From NCBI RefSeq assembly GCF_013778505.1, contig NZ_JAAOWU010000012.1, positions 124,001-188,000 of the forward strand: 64,000 nt of DNA. The letters are read 5' to 3'. Position 1 is the first letter of the stretch. Each line of letters starts with the position of its first letter. Under the pieces are notes generated by a model. That model was not told where the DNA came from, made no database searches, and saw nothing but the letters and a program-made list of their open reading frames with translations. The translations under genes and the position numbers were made by a program. Source of the stretch: Pseudomonas sivasensis (GTDB lineage: Bacteria; Pseudomonadota; Gammaproteobacteria; Pseudomonadales; Pseudomonadaceae). Positions 53,568 through 61,903 of this stretch are shown in pieces.

Positions 53568-54218
53568 TCACCTGACAGATTGTGCCCCAAACAGAATGGG
53601 AACCGCGTCCAAAAAATGGAGCATTTCAGGCTCCTTGGTGTTCAAGCTTCGCCAACCGTCATCCTCCTCCCTGATTGCGAAGTTACCACTTTCGAGTTGA
53701 TCGACCAGCCACTCCATAAACTCATCAACGGACCTGCCCACAACGTATTTATCTTCTTCGTCACTGCCAAAATTAATGACTTGTCCCAAGGTTCCGCGCT
53801 CCCCTGGATCCAAATCAACCCCGAGATGATTGCCACCGTAGTCGAAGGCGAAGGGTATCCAGTATCTGTTGGCGTATAGAGCCTGGATAGCGCCGGAGTT
53901 TCCCGAAGTGCAGAATGCACTCGCCTCGGTCATTTCTTCGGGCGACCACTCATCGATGATATCTTTCCAAGACTCCCAATGTGCCTTGGCCGCTGCCAGC
54001 GACAGAAAACTAAGTCCATAAAAGGGCCCTGAATTCGCAGCACCGTGTTGCCCGTCGTGCAACCTGTAGAGCTGCTTCAAGTTTTCTGGAAAAGGTCGGC
54101 CAACAAGGCTTTCGAACTCTTCGATTGCAGCATCCGAACAGCCCGGGGCCAGATCCCGACGTACTTCAGGAAGATGGGCCTCTAACCATTTTTCCAGCCG
54201 TTCAATCACTGTCTTCAT
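53568..54218 (-). CDS. SMI1/KNR4-family protein (possible toxin immunity)
   Basis: A 216-residue protein of the SMI1/KNR4 superfamily: FESLVGRPFPENLKQLYRLHDGQ at the start and YWIPFAFDYGGNHLGVDLDPG in the middle are diagnostic. Bacterial members are often immunity proteins for polymorphic toxins, but no toxin lies nearby. ATG 54218 is preferred to a TTG at 54239. AT-richer than the core. Function inferred from family only. Confidence 0.82.
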   Translation of the reverse strand: MKTVIERLEKWLEAHLPEVRRDLAPGCSDAAIEEFESLVGRPFPENLKQLYRLHDGQHGAANSGPFYGLSFLSLAAAKAHWESWKDIIDEWSPEEMTEASAFCTSGNSGAIQALYANRYWIPFAFDYGGNHLGVDLDPGERGTLGQVINFGSDEEDKYVVGRSVDEFMEWLVDQLESGNFAIREEDDGWRSLNTKEPEMLHFLDAVPILFGAQSVR

Positions 54219-54534
54219 TAAGCGTTTCCAATCATGCAAAAGTGCACGCTAACTTAGATTGAGGTTTTGTGAAAGGCAGGCTGGAGCCTGCGCTAATGCA
54301 ATCTGACCTTCACCGTGAACGCTGGTTGCCATGCCTTGAGAATGGCTCAAACCGACGGTCCGCTCCTGGCCGTTTCCTGCCTCTCGCGACGGACAGAAAA
54401 CGGCCAATAGCTGCCTGTCGGGACCGGCTGAAATCGACCCTAAGCGGTTGTTGATGAATTCTGTCGTCCAAAAACGGACACCAAGAATGTCTACGAAAAC
54501 CAGGGTGATTCAAATTGTCTTGAGCGGCTGAGAG
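54219..54534. other. Intergenic with palindromic repeat
   Basis: No gene seen. It holds repeat copy 5. Confidence 0.4.
54357..54481. repeat. Dispersed palindromic repeat, copy 5 (extended)
   Basis: GGTCCGCTCCTGGCCGTTTCCTGC, then a right arm ACGGCCAATAGCTGCC, followed by a second worn unit to AAAAACGGACACC. Longer than the other copies; two overlapping units are likely. Confidence 0.7.
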
Positions 54535-54897
54535 CTACTCGGAACCTAAGAGCTTTCTAACCTCGGCGATGATCAAATCGATATCGAATGGCTTTGCCAA
54601 TACTGCATCAAACAGATCCGATCTCTGCATACCGATGTGTGCCTGAGCACCGCTCATCAATATGATAGGCAAGTCCTTAGCGGAAGGAAGTGCTCGAACA
54701 GCTGTAGCGAACTCTAGGCCGTCCATGACTGGCATCATGAAATCTGTAATGATCAATGCAGGCCGTTCTCTTTCGAGCACGTCCAGCCCTTTTCGGCCGT
54801 TGCTGGCGGTTACCACCATGAACCCCTCATCCTCCAGCGCGAAACTGAGAATGTCAGCGATCAAATACTCGTCGTCGACGACCAAGATGGTGGTCAT
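54535..54897 (-). CDS. CheY-like receiver protein, partner of KaiC-like ATPase
   Basis: A 120-residue single receiver domain. Acidic pocket VVDDE, phosphoacceptor Asp in LIITDFMMPVMDG, switch Ser in LMSGAQ and Lys in LAKPFD. No output domain. It lies 23 bases downstream of the KaiC-like gene on the same strand, so a phosphorelay from or to that protein is likely but not proven. Confidence 0.93.
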   Translation of the reverse strand: MTTILVVDDEYLIADILSFALEDEGFMVVTASNGRKGLDVLERERPALIITDFMMPVMDGLEFATAVRALPSAKDLPIILMSGAQAHIGMQRSDLFDAVLAKPFDIDLIIAEVRKLLGSE

Positions 54898-54920
54898 TTC
54901 AGTTCAACCCACGCAAAAGC

Positions 54921-56360
54921 TTAAGAAATCGAACCTGGAGGTGTCTCAGTGGGGACTGACGGTTCATGTCTTGAAGCCTTTGTCAGGAAAACATCTTTAT
55001 CATGGATGACTACCTCAAAGCGCGAGGGGTCATAAGAACTGTCTCGTACTTTAAGAATGGAAAGCGTCCTGCTTAGTTCAGAGTGATTCTCAGAGAAACG
55101 CATAAGCATCAGGTTGTCGACGATGCTGGACAGGTCAGAGTTTGGCGCGCTTACCTCGGAGCCAAATAGATCACGCATTTCCCAGGATGCAAACACGGTT
55201 ACGCCCCTCGATCGCAGCTCATTCATCAGCGCACTGAAGAAGTCAGTAATTCGTGCCGGATTTGTGGAGACTCGCGTCATACCGCTAAGGCTATCTATGA
55301 ACAGGCGCTTGATACTCTTTTCTTCAACGATACTCAGCAGTCGTGCGCCCAGCCCATCCAGCAGGCCTTCAGTGGTGGGCTGCCAGGCAATGCTCAAGGC
55401 GCCGCTGTCCTCCATACCCTTGATATCGATACCCAGTGATTGGCCTTTGAGTCGCAACCGTTGTGGGCTTTCGTAAAAGCCAAAATGCAGACCTGGAGCA
55501 TCGACGGTCGACTCTGCAAGAAATTTGAGACCCAGAGTCGTTTTACCAATCCCGGAGGGGCCCATGACCAGAGACACACTGGAACTGTAAAGGCCTCCAC
55601 CCAATATGCCGTCCAGTGAACCAATGCCACTAGGAATACGCGTCATGTCTGCGCTGTCAGGGGCGGACGGGTGGCTGTAAAGACTTTCGAGTCGAGGGTA
55701 AACCACCAATCCTTCGTCGGTAATCTCACACTCATGAAGGCCTGTCATTGCTCCACTGCCGCGAGTTTTACGCAGTTGAATACGACGTACCGAGCGAGTG
55801 CCAAATAGCTCTTCGCCCATTTCAATTACGCCATCAACCATGGTGTGCTCAGGGCTGCCGTCGTCGAGACGGGAGCTGGTGAGAAATAGCACAGTGCAAC
55901 CCGCGAAAGCAGCGTGCCCTTGCAACTCAGAAATGAATTTCTTGGTGTCGATGTGCGAATCGGCCTTTGAGCGAGCATTGAGCAGGCCATCTACCACCAT
56001 CACTGTGGCTTTTTGGCGACTTATCTCGCGCCGAAGCAGTTTCACAACCTCGTCCAGTCCTTCGTTTTCTAGGGTGTCAAACGCGCTGACAAACTGAATT
56101 TCGGCGCCCACTTTGGAAGAGTCGAAAAAGCTCAGAGTAGAGAGAAACTGAAAAAGACGGTCGTGCGACTCGGCCAGCAGTGTGGCGACCAGAACCCGGC
56201 CTCCATTATTCGCATGATGGAAGCCAAGTTGATTGGCTAGGATCGTTTTGCCAGACCCTGGCCGCCCTTGGATTATGTATGAAGCGCCCTTGACCAGCCC
56301 TCCCTTGAGCAGAGCGTCTAGCCCTTCGATTCCACTTTGGAGGCGTTTTAGCTTTTCCAC
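54921..56360 (-). CDS. KaiC-like double-domain ATPase
   Basis: A 479-residue protein with two RecA-like KaiC domains. Domain 1 has Walker A GRPGSGKT (about residues 33-40) and Walker B ATVMVVDGL; domain 2 has GPSGIGKT (about 260) and RLFIDSLSG. Aligning the domain-2 end to cyanobacterial KaiC, SDLSSIVDN corresponds to SHISTITD; the phosphosites S431-T432 match S411-S412. Of the catalytic Glu pair (EES) only one Glu is kept (YES). No kaiA or kaiB is present. Start MEKLKRLQSGIEGLD is typical. Role in Pseudomonas unclear. Confidence 0.9.
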   Translation of the reverse strand: MEKLKRLQSGIEGLDALLKGGLVKGASYIIQGRPGSGKTILANQLGFHHANNGGRVLVATLLAESHDRLFQFLSTLSFFDSSKVGAEIQFVSAFDTLENEGLDEVVKLLRREISRQKATVMVVDGLLNARSKADSHIDTKKFISELQGHAAFAGCTVLFLTSSRLDDGSPEHTMVDGVIEMGEELFGTRSVRRIQLRKTRGSGAMTGLHECEITDEGLVVYPRLESLYSHPSAPDSADMTRIPSGIGSLDGILGGGLYSSSVSLVMGPSGIGKTTLGLKFLAESTVDAPGLHFGFYESPQRLRLKGQSLGIDIKGMEDSGALSIAWQPTTEGLLDGLGARLLSIVEEKSIKRLFIDSLSGMTRVSTNPARITDFFSALMNELRSRGVTVFASWEMRDLFGSEVSAPNSDLSSIVDNLMLMRFSENHSELSRTLSILKVRDSSYDPSRFEVVIHDKDVFLTKASRHEPSVPTETPPGSIS

Positions 56361-56746
56361 GATGCGACCCTGATCTAAAAAACAGGCTGTTTAAGCCGAG
56401 TGAGGCGGAATGCTAACGCCATTTTCGCTCTGGGGCCATTCTCGCCTAAAGCATGGCGGTCTAAGAAAGTCACATGCCCAATTTTTGCCGCCTTTACCTC
56501 GGACTTCGTTACTCTAAAGTCAAGGCGGAATCAACGTTGCTAGCCAGATGCCCCTCTAATCTTGCAGTAATTCAATTGCAGTAACCAACCCCGAGCGCTT
56601 GCATTCAAAATGCAGGGGGAATCTGAATCGCGCAGGATTTTTTAAATAGTGTGCGACCGGTTCTGGCCGAGAGCGAACAATCATAACTTTGACACTGGTT
56701 ACTAAACACCTGCTGCTACGCTGTTGACTCCAACAGAGGAACGCCG
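56361..56746. other. Intergenic, half-repeat, no gene
   Basis: No gene found. A half copy of the palindromic repeat is at 56650-56681. Confidence 0.4.
56650..56681. repeat. Dispersed palindromic repeat, copy 6 (half)
   Basis: GTGCGACCGGTTCTGGCCGA, the left arm only, fits the same family with mismatches. Confidence 0.5.
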
Positions 56747-56956
56747 ATGCCAAACTCAGATCTACTCCCCTCCCTGCTCTCGAAGCTATACGAAAACCAA
56801 TTAGCCCTTGAAGCCTCCATCATGGAGCTATCGAACTGGGTTGAGCAGCGTGGCTCCGCCGAGGTCGCAGAAAATATCCGGGGAGCGCTGCACACCATCG
56901 ACGACAACGAAGAGTTCATCAAATTGACGCTCGCAGTTCTCATGGCACCGGAGTAA
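56747..56956 (+). CDS. Small helical protein, unknown
   Basis: A 69-residue helical protein (LLSKLYENQLALEASIMELS, NIRGALHTIDDNEEF) with GAGGAA before the ATG. Same general form is frequent in Pseudomonas genomes. It ends 3 bases before umuC on the opposite strand (convergent). Confidence 0.7.
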   Translation: MPNSDLLPSLLSKLYENQLALEASIMELSNWVEQRGSAEVAENIRGALHTIDDNEEFIKLTLAVLMAPE

Positions 56957-56959
56957 TCG

Positions 56960-58234
56960 CTACTTGCAGGCCACTGACCAGAGCTGGTCCAGCTTGGTGG
57001 TGTAGCTCTGGCTCATCATCTCGCGCCGCATGCCCCAATCGGGGTTCGTAGGCACGCTGGCCGACCTTAGCGTTCCCCTTCCCCACCTGTCATTGATCTG
57101 GTCCAGTACGGTCATCACTCTGGTCGCCTCGGTCGGCTGAGACACCGCGAATAGATCATCCGTGTATTCACCTGGCTGGCACAGGTTGAGCAACATCACC
57201 TCGGCCTTGCTGTAATTGAAGCCTGGACGGTAGATATGGTCGAGCGCATCAACCGCAGCCTTGGTGAGTAATCGCACATCGTCGGTTGGATACGGCATGT
57301 CCACCACAACCCCGTTCGCGTACTTCGCCTCGTCCGGATTGAACATGCCGGTGCGGATGCAGACCCGGACTTTCTTGCAGAGCGAGTTCTGTGTCCGGAG
57401 CTTTTCCGAGGCTCGCATCATGTAGGTGGCCACCGCCTCCTTGATCGGCGCAAGCTCGGTAAGGCGCCTTCCAAACATGCGGCTGCAGCAGATTTCCTGC
57501 TTGGGTGGGTCGGGCTCATCCAATTCGAGGCAAGAGGTGCCTGCCAGTTCCCGCGCGGTCTTCTCGATCACCACGCTGAATTTCTTGCGGAGCGTCCAGG
57601 GGTCGGACCTGGCCAAGTCCATCGCGGACTTGATGCCTAGAGCGTCCAGATGGAGCTTCATTTTTCGGCCAACACCCCAGACCTCGGCTACATCGGTATT
57701 GCGCAGCACCCAGTCCCGCTTAATCGGATCGGTGATGTTCACCACACCGCCCGTCTGCGCTTGCAGCCGCTTCGCGGTGTGGTTTGCAAGCTTGGCGAGC
57801 GTCTTCGTGTTAGCGATTCCCACGCCGACGGGGATACCGGTGCACCGCAGCACCTGGGCGCGGATCTGCCGGCCGAGAGCGTCGAGCCCGCCAATTCCGG
57901 TGAGGTCGGCGAATGCTTCGTCGATGCTGTAGATCTCGACGGCTGGCACCATCGATTCAATAAGCGTCATCACGCGCTCGCTCATGTCGCCGTAGAGCGC
58001 ATAGTTCGAGGAAAACGGGATGATTCCGTGTTGCTTGAGCTTGTGCTTGATCTGGAAATACGGCTCGCCCATCTTGATAAAGGGCTTGGCGTCGTAGCTT
58101 CGAGCAATAACGCAGCCGTCGTTGTTGCTCAGCACGACAATCGGCGTTTTGGCGAGATCTGGACGGAACACACGCTCGCAACTGGCATAGAAACTGTTGC
58201 AGTCGATCAGGGCGAAGACTGGGGAGTTAGACAT
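56960..58234 (-). CDS. umuC: UmuC/RulB-like Y-family DNA polymerase V subunit
   Basis: A 424-residue polymerase beginning ...FALIDCNSFYASCERVFRPDL with the first metal-binding Asp. The second acidic cluster is YSIDEAFADLTG (Asp-Glu), and HhH/little-finger regions follow. It carries out error-prone bypass synthesis after SOS induction, with UmuD'. Start overlaps the umuD stop (8 bases). LexA control is seen upstream of umuD. Complete in length. Confidence 0.95.
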   Translation of the reverse strand: MSNSPVFALIDCNSFYASCERVFRPDLAKTPIVVLSNNDGCVIARSYDAKPFIKMGEPYFQIKHKLKQHGIIPFSSNYALYGDMSERVMTLIESMVPAVEIYSIDEAFADLTGIGGLDALGRQIRAQVLRCTGIPVGVGIANTKTLAKLANHTAKRLQAQTGGVVNITDPIKRDWVLRNTDVAEVWGVGRKMKLHLDALGIKSAMDLARSDPWTLRKKFSVVIEKTARELAGTSCLELDEPDPPKQEICCSRMFGRRLTELAPIKEAVATYMMRASEKLRTQNSLCKKVRVCIRTGMFNPDEAKYANGVVVDMPYPTDDVRLLTKAAVDALDHIYRPGFNYSKAEVMLLNLCQPGEYTDDLFAVSQPTEATRVMTVLDQINDRWGRGTLRSASVPTNPDWGMRREMMSQSYTTKLDQLWSVACK

Positions 58235-58652
58235 GGCTGCGGACTGTGCTCGTGATCACACCCCAGATCGATAGCTCGTCGCCTTCCAGCACATAGCGCG
58301 CCGGGTACTTCGGGTTATCGGACAGTAAGATCACTTCCTTTCCGCGCTTGCAGAGGCGCTTGCACATGGGGTCGTTGTTTAGGAGAGCCACCACTATGTG
58401 GCCGTGCGCAGGCTCAATTGAGCGATCCACCACCGCCAGATCACCCTCGAATATCCCAGCGCCCTGCATGCTCTCACCTGTGATCATCACCAGGTAAACA
58501 TGGGGCGCCCTGATGTTAAGCACTTCATCCAGAGAAATATGCTGCTCAATGTGATCGGCCGCAGGCGATGGAAAACCAGCCGGTACATGAAACGAGCAAA
58601 GAGGCAGTTTTGCGCCTCCTTCAGCTATTGGACCCAGGATGTTGAAGCTCAT
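58227..58652 (-). CDS. umuD: UmuD/RulA-like SOS protein
   Basis: A 141-residue self-cleaving protein. The catalytic Ser is in GESMQGAG and the Lys follows in KRLCKRGKE-like spacing. The cleavage region has an Ala-Gly (PAGFPSP) at about residues 25-26. RecA-stimulated cleavage to UmuD' activates polymerase V. A perfect LexA box lies 21 bases upstream. Same operon as umuC. Confidence 0.94.
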   Translation of the reverse strand: MSFNILGPIAEGGAKLPLCSFHVPAGFPSPAADHIEQHISLDEVLNIRAPHVYLVMITGESMQGAGIFEGDLAVVDRSIEPAHGHIVVALLNNDPMCKRLCKRGKEVILLSDNPKYPARYVLEGDELSIWGVITSTVRSHV

Positions 58653-58672
58653 GGCGGTGCCTTATGCGGATA

Positions 58673-58688
58673 CTGTACGAATATACAG
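58673..58688 (-). promoter_or_regulatory. LexA (SOS) box
   Basis: CTGTACGAATATACAG, an exact CTG-N10-CAG SOS box, lies 21 bases from the umuD start and 66 bases before the SRAP gene. It may control both. Confidence 0.9.
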
Positions 58689-58753
58689 TTAACTTTGTAA
58701 GCGGCTTGCGGTCAATTTCTCTATGGGGGATTTCGACAGGCGGAGGCGTATCT

Positions 58754-59488
58754 ATGTGCGGTCGATTCGTGCAGTACGAGGGAATGGCGATCTACATAGA
58801 GGAATTGAGACCTCAGATCGAATTGTTCAGTGGCTACGACGCACAACCGATCAATCGGTTTAACGTGGCGCCCACGACGCGTGTGCAGCTGCTGCACAGC
58901 AAAGAGGATGGGTTGCACATTGACGCTGTGCAATGGGGGTGGGCTCCGTTCTGGGCGAAAGGAAAGCGCCCTGATCCGATAAATGCTCGAGTCGAAACCG
59001 TGACCACTGGCAAGTTCTTCAAACAGCTTTGGCCAACTGGCCGCGCGATTGTACCCAGCGAAGGCTGGTATGAATGGGTTAAAGACCCGGACGACCCGAA
59101 AAAGAAACAGCCCTACTTCATCCGACTGAAAAGCAGAAAGCCGATGTTCTTCGGCGCCTTGGCCCAAGTACACCCAGGCCTCGACCCGCACGAAGGTGAC
59201 GGCTTCGTCATCATCACCGCTGCTAGCGATCAGGGCATGGTCGACATACATGACCGCCGGCCATTGGTCCTTACCCCTGAACACGCCAATGAATGGCTCG
59301 AACCTGGTCTCTCGCCGGCGCGCGCGGAGGAAATCGCGAAAGAGCTGTGCCAGCCTACCGAACAGTTCGAGTGGTTTCCTGTTGGTAGGGCCGTCGGCAA
59401 CGTCAGGAACCAAGGTCCAGAGCTTATAGAGCCGGACTTATCGGCTAAAAAACCACATGACGAACCCGACGGCAGTAACCCATCCTAA
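58754..59488 (+). CDS. SRAP (SOS response-associated peptidase, YedK/HMCES) protein
   Basis: A 244-residue protein whose second residue is the catalytic Cys (MCGRFVQYEG). The enzyme forms a covalent thiazolidine link with abasic sites in single-stranded DNA. The conserved active-site motifs NVAPTTRV, WGWAPFWAKG, INARVET and VPSEGWYEW are all visible, and a His in HDRRPLVL. It protects damaged forks. Divergent from umuD with a LexA box between. Confidence 0.95.
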   Translation: MCGRFVQYEGMAIYIEELRPQIELFSGYDAQPINRFNVAPTTRVQLLHSKEDGLHIDAVQWGWAPFWAKGKRPDPINARVETVTTGKFFKQLWPTGRAIVPSEGWYEWVKDPDDPKKKQPYFIRLKSRKPMFFGALAQVHPGLDPHEGDGFVIITAASDQGMVDIHDRRPLVLTPEHANEWLEPGLSPARAEEIAKELCQPTEQFEWFPVGRAVGNVRNQGPELIEPDLSAKKPHDEPDGSNPS

Positions 59489-59527
59489 GGTAAGCAGAAA
59501 TGAAAGGCCTGCAAGCCGCTTGTCCAT
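59438..59527 (-). CDS. 29-residue membrane micropeptide
   Basis: A small minus-strand gene, 29 codons, with AGGGGAA 4-5 bases before the ATG. The product is one hydrophobic helix (LAGLSFLLTLGWVTAVGFVM) with basic ends (MDKR and FFSR). It overlaps the SRAP 3' end in antisense. I know no close family; toxins and stress micropeptides can look like this. No promoter recognised. Confidence 0.45.
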   Translation of the reverse strand: MDKRLAGLSFLLTLGWVTAVGFVMWFFSR

Positions 59528-59850
59528 GCTTCCCCTTTTAGGATTGATTCGGTCACTGCAGTGCGAACGTAAGGTGGAAATATAGTTCAGTGATCCCACC
59601 AAACAACCTCCCTAACATAGGCCTGGCAAGCGCGCAGTGTTATTAGTCCTCGGTCACCGGCGTCGGTGATGGCGATAATTCTTTGAGCATGAACTGGGGG
59701 CACATCAGGTATTCCGGGCTATGCGAGTAACGCTGACGATGCCGTGGGCAGTTTAGGCGCGCAGCAGTGAATCAATGACTCTTTCGAAGCGAGGAGCACT
59801 TGTTTTTCAAGTACTCTGCTCTACCTGATGCTCTACAAATAGGATACGTG
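59528..59850. other. Intergenic, no gene recognised
   Basis: A minus-strand frame ending near 59643 encodes a protein-like tail (YLMCPQFMLKELSPSPTPV) but has no start; probably a phage relic. Nothing else is supported. Confidence 0.35.
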
Positions 59851-60330
59851 ATGAAGGACCTCGCCATATTTTTGTCGACTGCAATTGCTCTATCAGTAAC
59901 ATTGTCGGAGGCAGCCGCTGAACCATCATTGCGCCTGCAACGTGCTTCAGGTTTGTGGAAGGTTACGCCGTCCACCTCGCCGTTTTCCTGGGAAATATGC
60001 GTCGATCATGCTAAAGACAGACTTATAGATGACGACCTGTGGAGCGACTTCGAACAGGAGTGCAAAATCGAATCGAAAAGCGGCAGCGGCGATAGCTACA
60101 GTTTCAAATCACGCTGCCCTGAAGCGATTATGGCCGGTACTTTCAAAGGCGACCTTGCGAAGTCCTATGTACTGACGGCAGATACGTCGTTTGAGCTAAA
60201 TGGAAAAATTGAAAGACAACGCACAGTGATTAATGGCAGCTTTCAGGGCGCGTGCCCCGTGGGAATGGAGCCGGGTGTGAAAAAAATGCGCGGAGGAATG
60301 AAGATCAATTCCCCATACTCCAATAGATGA
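59851..60330 (+). CDS. DUF3617-type exported protein
   Basis: A 159-residue periplasmic protein with a signal peptide (KDLAIFLSTAIALSVTLSEAAA). GLWKVTPS, CVD, then GSFQGACPVGMEPG and the C-terminal MKIN fit DUF3617, a family of unknown function common in proteobacteria. AGGA is 7 bases before the ATG. The three or four Cys (ICVD, QECKI, SRCP, ACP) probably pair. Confidence 0.83.
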   Translation: MKDLAIFLSTAIALSVTLSEAAAEPSLRLQRASGLWKVTPSTSPFSWEICVDHAKDRLIDDDLWSDFEQECKIESKSGSGDSYSFKSRCPEAIMAGTFKGDLAKSYVLTADTSFELNGKIERQRTVINGSFQGACPVGMEPGVKKMRGGMKINSPYSNR

Positions 60331-60676
60331 AAGGTTCACAACGTCATCGCTTGACGAGCCTCGAATTCAAATGCCTCAATTGGCACGTATAACGCTTAAT
60401 TTTGGCTGAGGTCATTGCCCTCGCACCTTCTAGGCGTTCTATATATCCTTCGGGATGATCTAGGGCTTGTTCTGGTGAACGCTGATCTGTTGGAGTGACT
60501 CCATCGTAAGCGAGTCTTCAGTCTTTGCTTTTGGCGCTCTGCGGTTTCGTGGAAGTGCTTGAGTTAAGAGTACTGAGCAACTTTTACGGATCGGCAAGGC
60601 AGAAGTCGTTAAGTTTTTTTAGAGCCCGGCGGCGCGCGACGCTTCGAGCGTGGATAGTTAACTCAAGGAAGGAAAT
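60331..60676. other. Intergenic, nothing recognised
   Basis: About 345 bases without a supported gene or repeat; probably the promoter region of the lipoprotein at 60677. Confidence 0.4.
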
Positions 60677-61159
60677 ATGATTCGCTTATTGATTGCTACG
60701 TTTTGCCTAATGCTCCTCTCCAGTTGCACAACAAGCGTCAGTCCTGACGTGCGCGAGCGAGTGTGGTATTCCGAAGGAGAGAGACCAGCCACCGCCCCTT
60801 GGCACGTCTATTTGGTATTTACTGACGACGGTCATTTCATCTATTGGCGCACTGTAGAAAAACCTGATGTTGTACTCAAAAAAATTGACTCCTACATGAA
60901 AGGCACCGGTCTCGATGTTGGCAGCCCGGTGCCATACACACGAACTGAAAACGACTTAAACGCGGTTTCGCGAACTCCGCTCCTAAGTAGAACGGGTGAG
61001 ACGGTCTACACTGATGTCCGCACCTTTAGAGGGCGCTTTGTCGGCGACGCTTTAGAAATAGATTTCGAAAGAATCACTGTCTGGCCTCCTCGCCCTACAT
61101 TTTCTGAAGGCGTCAGACGATGGTCGTTGAAAAGACTTAGCTCCTTGCAAGATAAGTGA
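60677..61159 (+). CDS. Lipoprotein, unknown
   Basis: A 160-residue lipoprotein (signal IRLLIATFCLMLLSSC, lipobox LSSC). Mature part is beta-rich (WHVYLVFTDDGHFIYWRTVE, TVYTDVRTFRGRFVGDALEIDFERI). AAGGAAGG precedes the ATG. Not recognised. It is the last gene before the prophage lysis module. Confidence 0.75.
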   Translation: MIRLLIATFCLMLLSSCTTSVSPDVRERVWYSEGERPATAPWHVYLVFTDDGHFIYWRTVEKPDVVLKKIDSYMKGTGLDVGSPVPYTRTENDLNAVSRTPLLSRTGETVYTDVRTFRGRFVGDALEIDFERITVWPPRPTFSEGVRRWSLKRLSSLQDK

Positions 61160-61390
61160 AAAGCCGAGTGTGATGGCGCCTCTTGTCAATATTAGGGCTA
61201 CCAGAGAGGCATCAAAGACACCCAATGCTTCTCTAGAATGATTCCCACAGCGGAAGTCCGCCAAGATTATGGAAGCACTCTGGCAAAAAAATGTAGCCGG
61301 AGCAGCCTCAGAGCTAACTGACAAGCTCTAGAGGCTGAGCACAGCTGCCGCTTACAGCCCATGCGCCGCCGACACTCAGTCGACGGAGCC

Positions 61391-61903
61391 CTATTCCGCT
61401 TTTCCTTGATGAATTGAGGTAAGCGATTGATAGCTCCGCTCACACGCCAGACCAGCTATTCGGGCTCGGTCATACGCAACTGCCAGCTCCCCCGCTCTTT
61501 TGTCAGCCCGCTCGAACAGTTCGGAGAGCACCATAGCGGCGCGGGTGGCTGACGCGCCTCGCTGGGCAACTCCGGTATCGCCGCAGGCAGTGGTGGCAAA
61601 CTTACCGGCTTCGACGTGCAGCCGGTCGCCAGCAGCATCAGCGGTGCCAGCATCCACAGCTGCAGCCTTGTTCTGTTCTCGCGCATCGCTTGCTTCCTTG
61701 TTCACCGCCGACTGGCGGCGCTGTTCTTCTTGTCGGGCCTCGTCGCCAGCCTTCGTGATGGCTAACGCCTGAGCCTCTCCGATTTCTGCCAGTCGCTCGC
61801 CGTATCGATAGTCCTGCACCTGCCATGTGACGCCGGCGGCGCTGGCCATCAGCACCAAGATCAGCAGCACCAACCCGGCCAGCTTCTGCACGGGCGTCAT
61901 CAC
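61391..61903 (-). CDS. Rz-like inner-membrane spanin (DUF2514)
   Basis: A 170-residue phage lysis protein. One N-terminal membrane helix (LAGLVLLILVLMASAAGVTW) is followed by a long coiled periplasmic region (GEAQALAITKAGDEARQEEQ). It joins Rz1 to span the periplasm and fuse the membranes at lysis. It overlaps the endolysin gene by 4 bases and contains the whole rz1 gene in another frame. Confidence 0.88.
   Translation of the reverse strand: MMTPVQKLAGLVLLILVLMASAAGVTWQVQDYRYGERLAEIGEAQALAITKAGDEARQEEQRRQSAVNKEASDAREQNKAAAVDAGTADAAGDRLHVEAGKFATTACGDTGVAQRGASATRAAMVLSELFERADKRAGELAVAYDRARIAGLACERSYQSLTSIHQGKAE
61456..61686 (-). CDS. Rz1-like outer-membrane spanin lipoprotein, nested in Rz
   Basis: A 76-residue lipoprotein gene wholly inside the Rz gene in a shifted frame. 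The signal APLMLLATGC has lipobox LATGC and the mature part is Pro-rich (KPVSLPPLPAAIPELPSEAR), as in lambda Rz1. Its placement, lipobox and proline content are diagnostic. The ATG could be 61686 or the later one at MLAPLM. Confidence 0.8.
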   Translation of the reverse strand: MRENRTRLQLWMLAPLMLLATGCTSKPVSLPPLPAAIPELPSEARQPPAPLWCSPNCSSGLTKERGSWQLRMTEPE

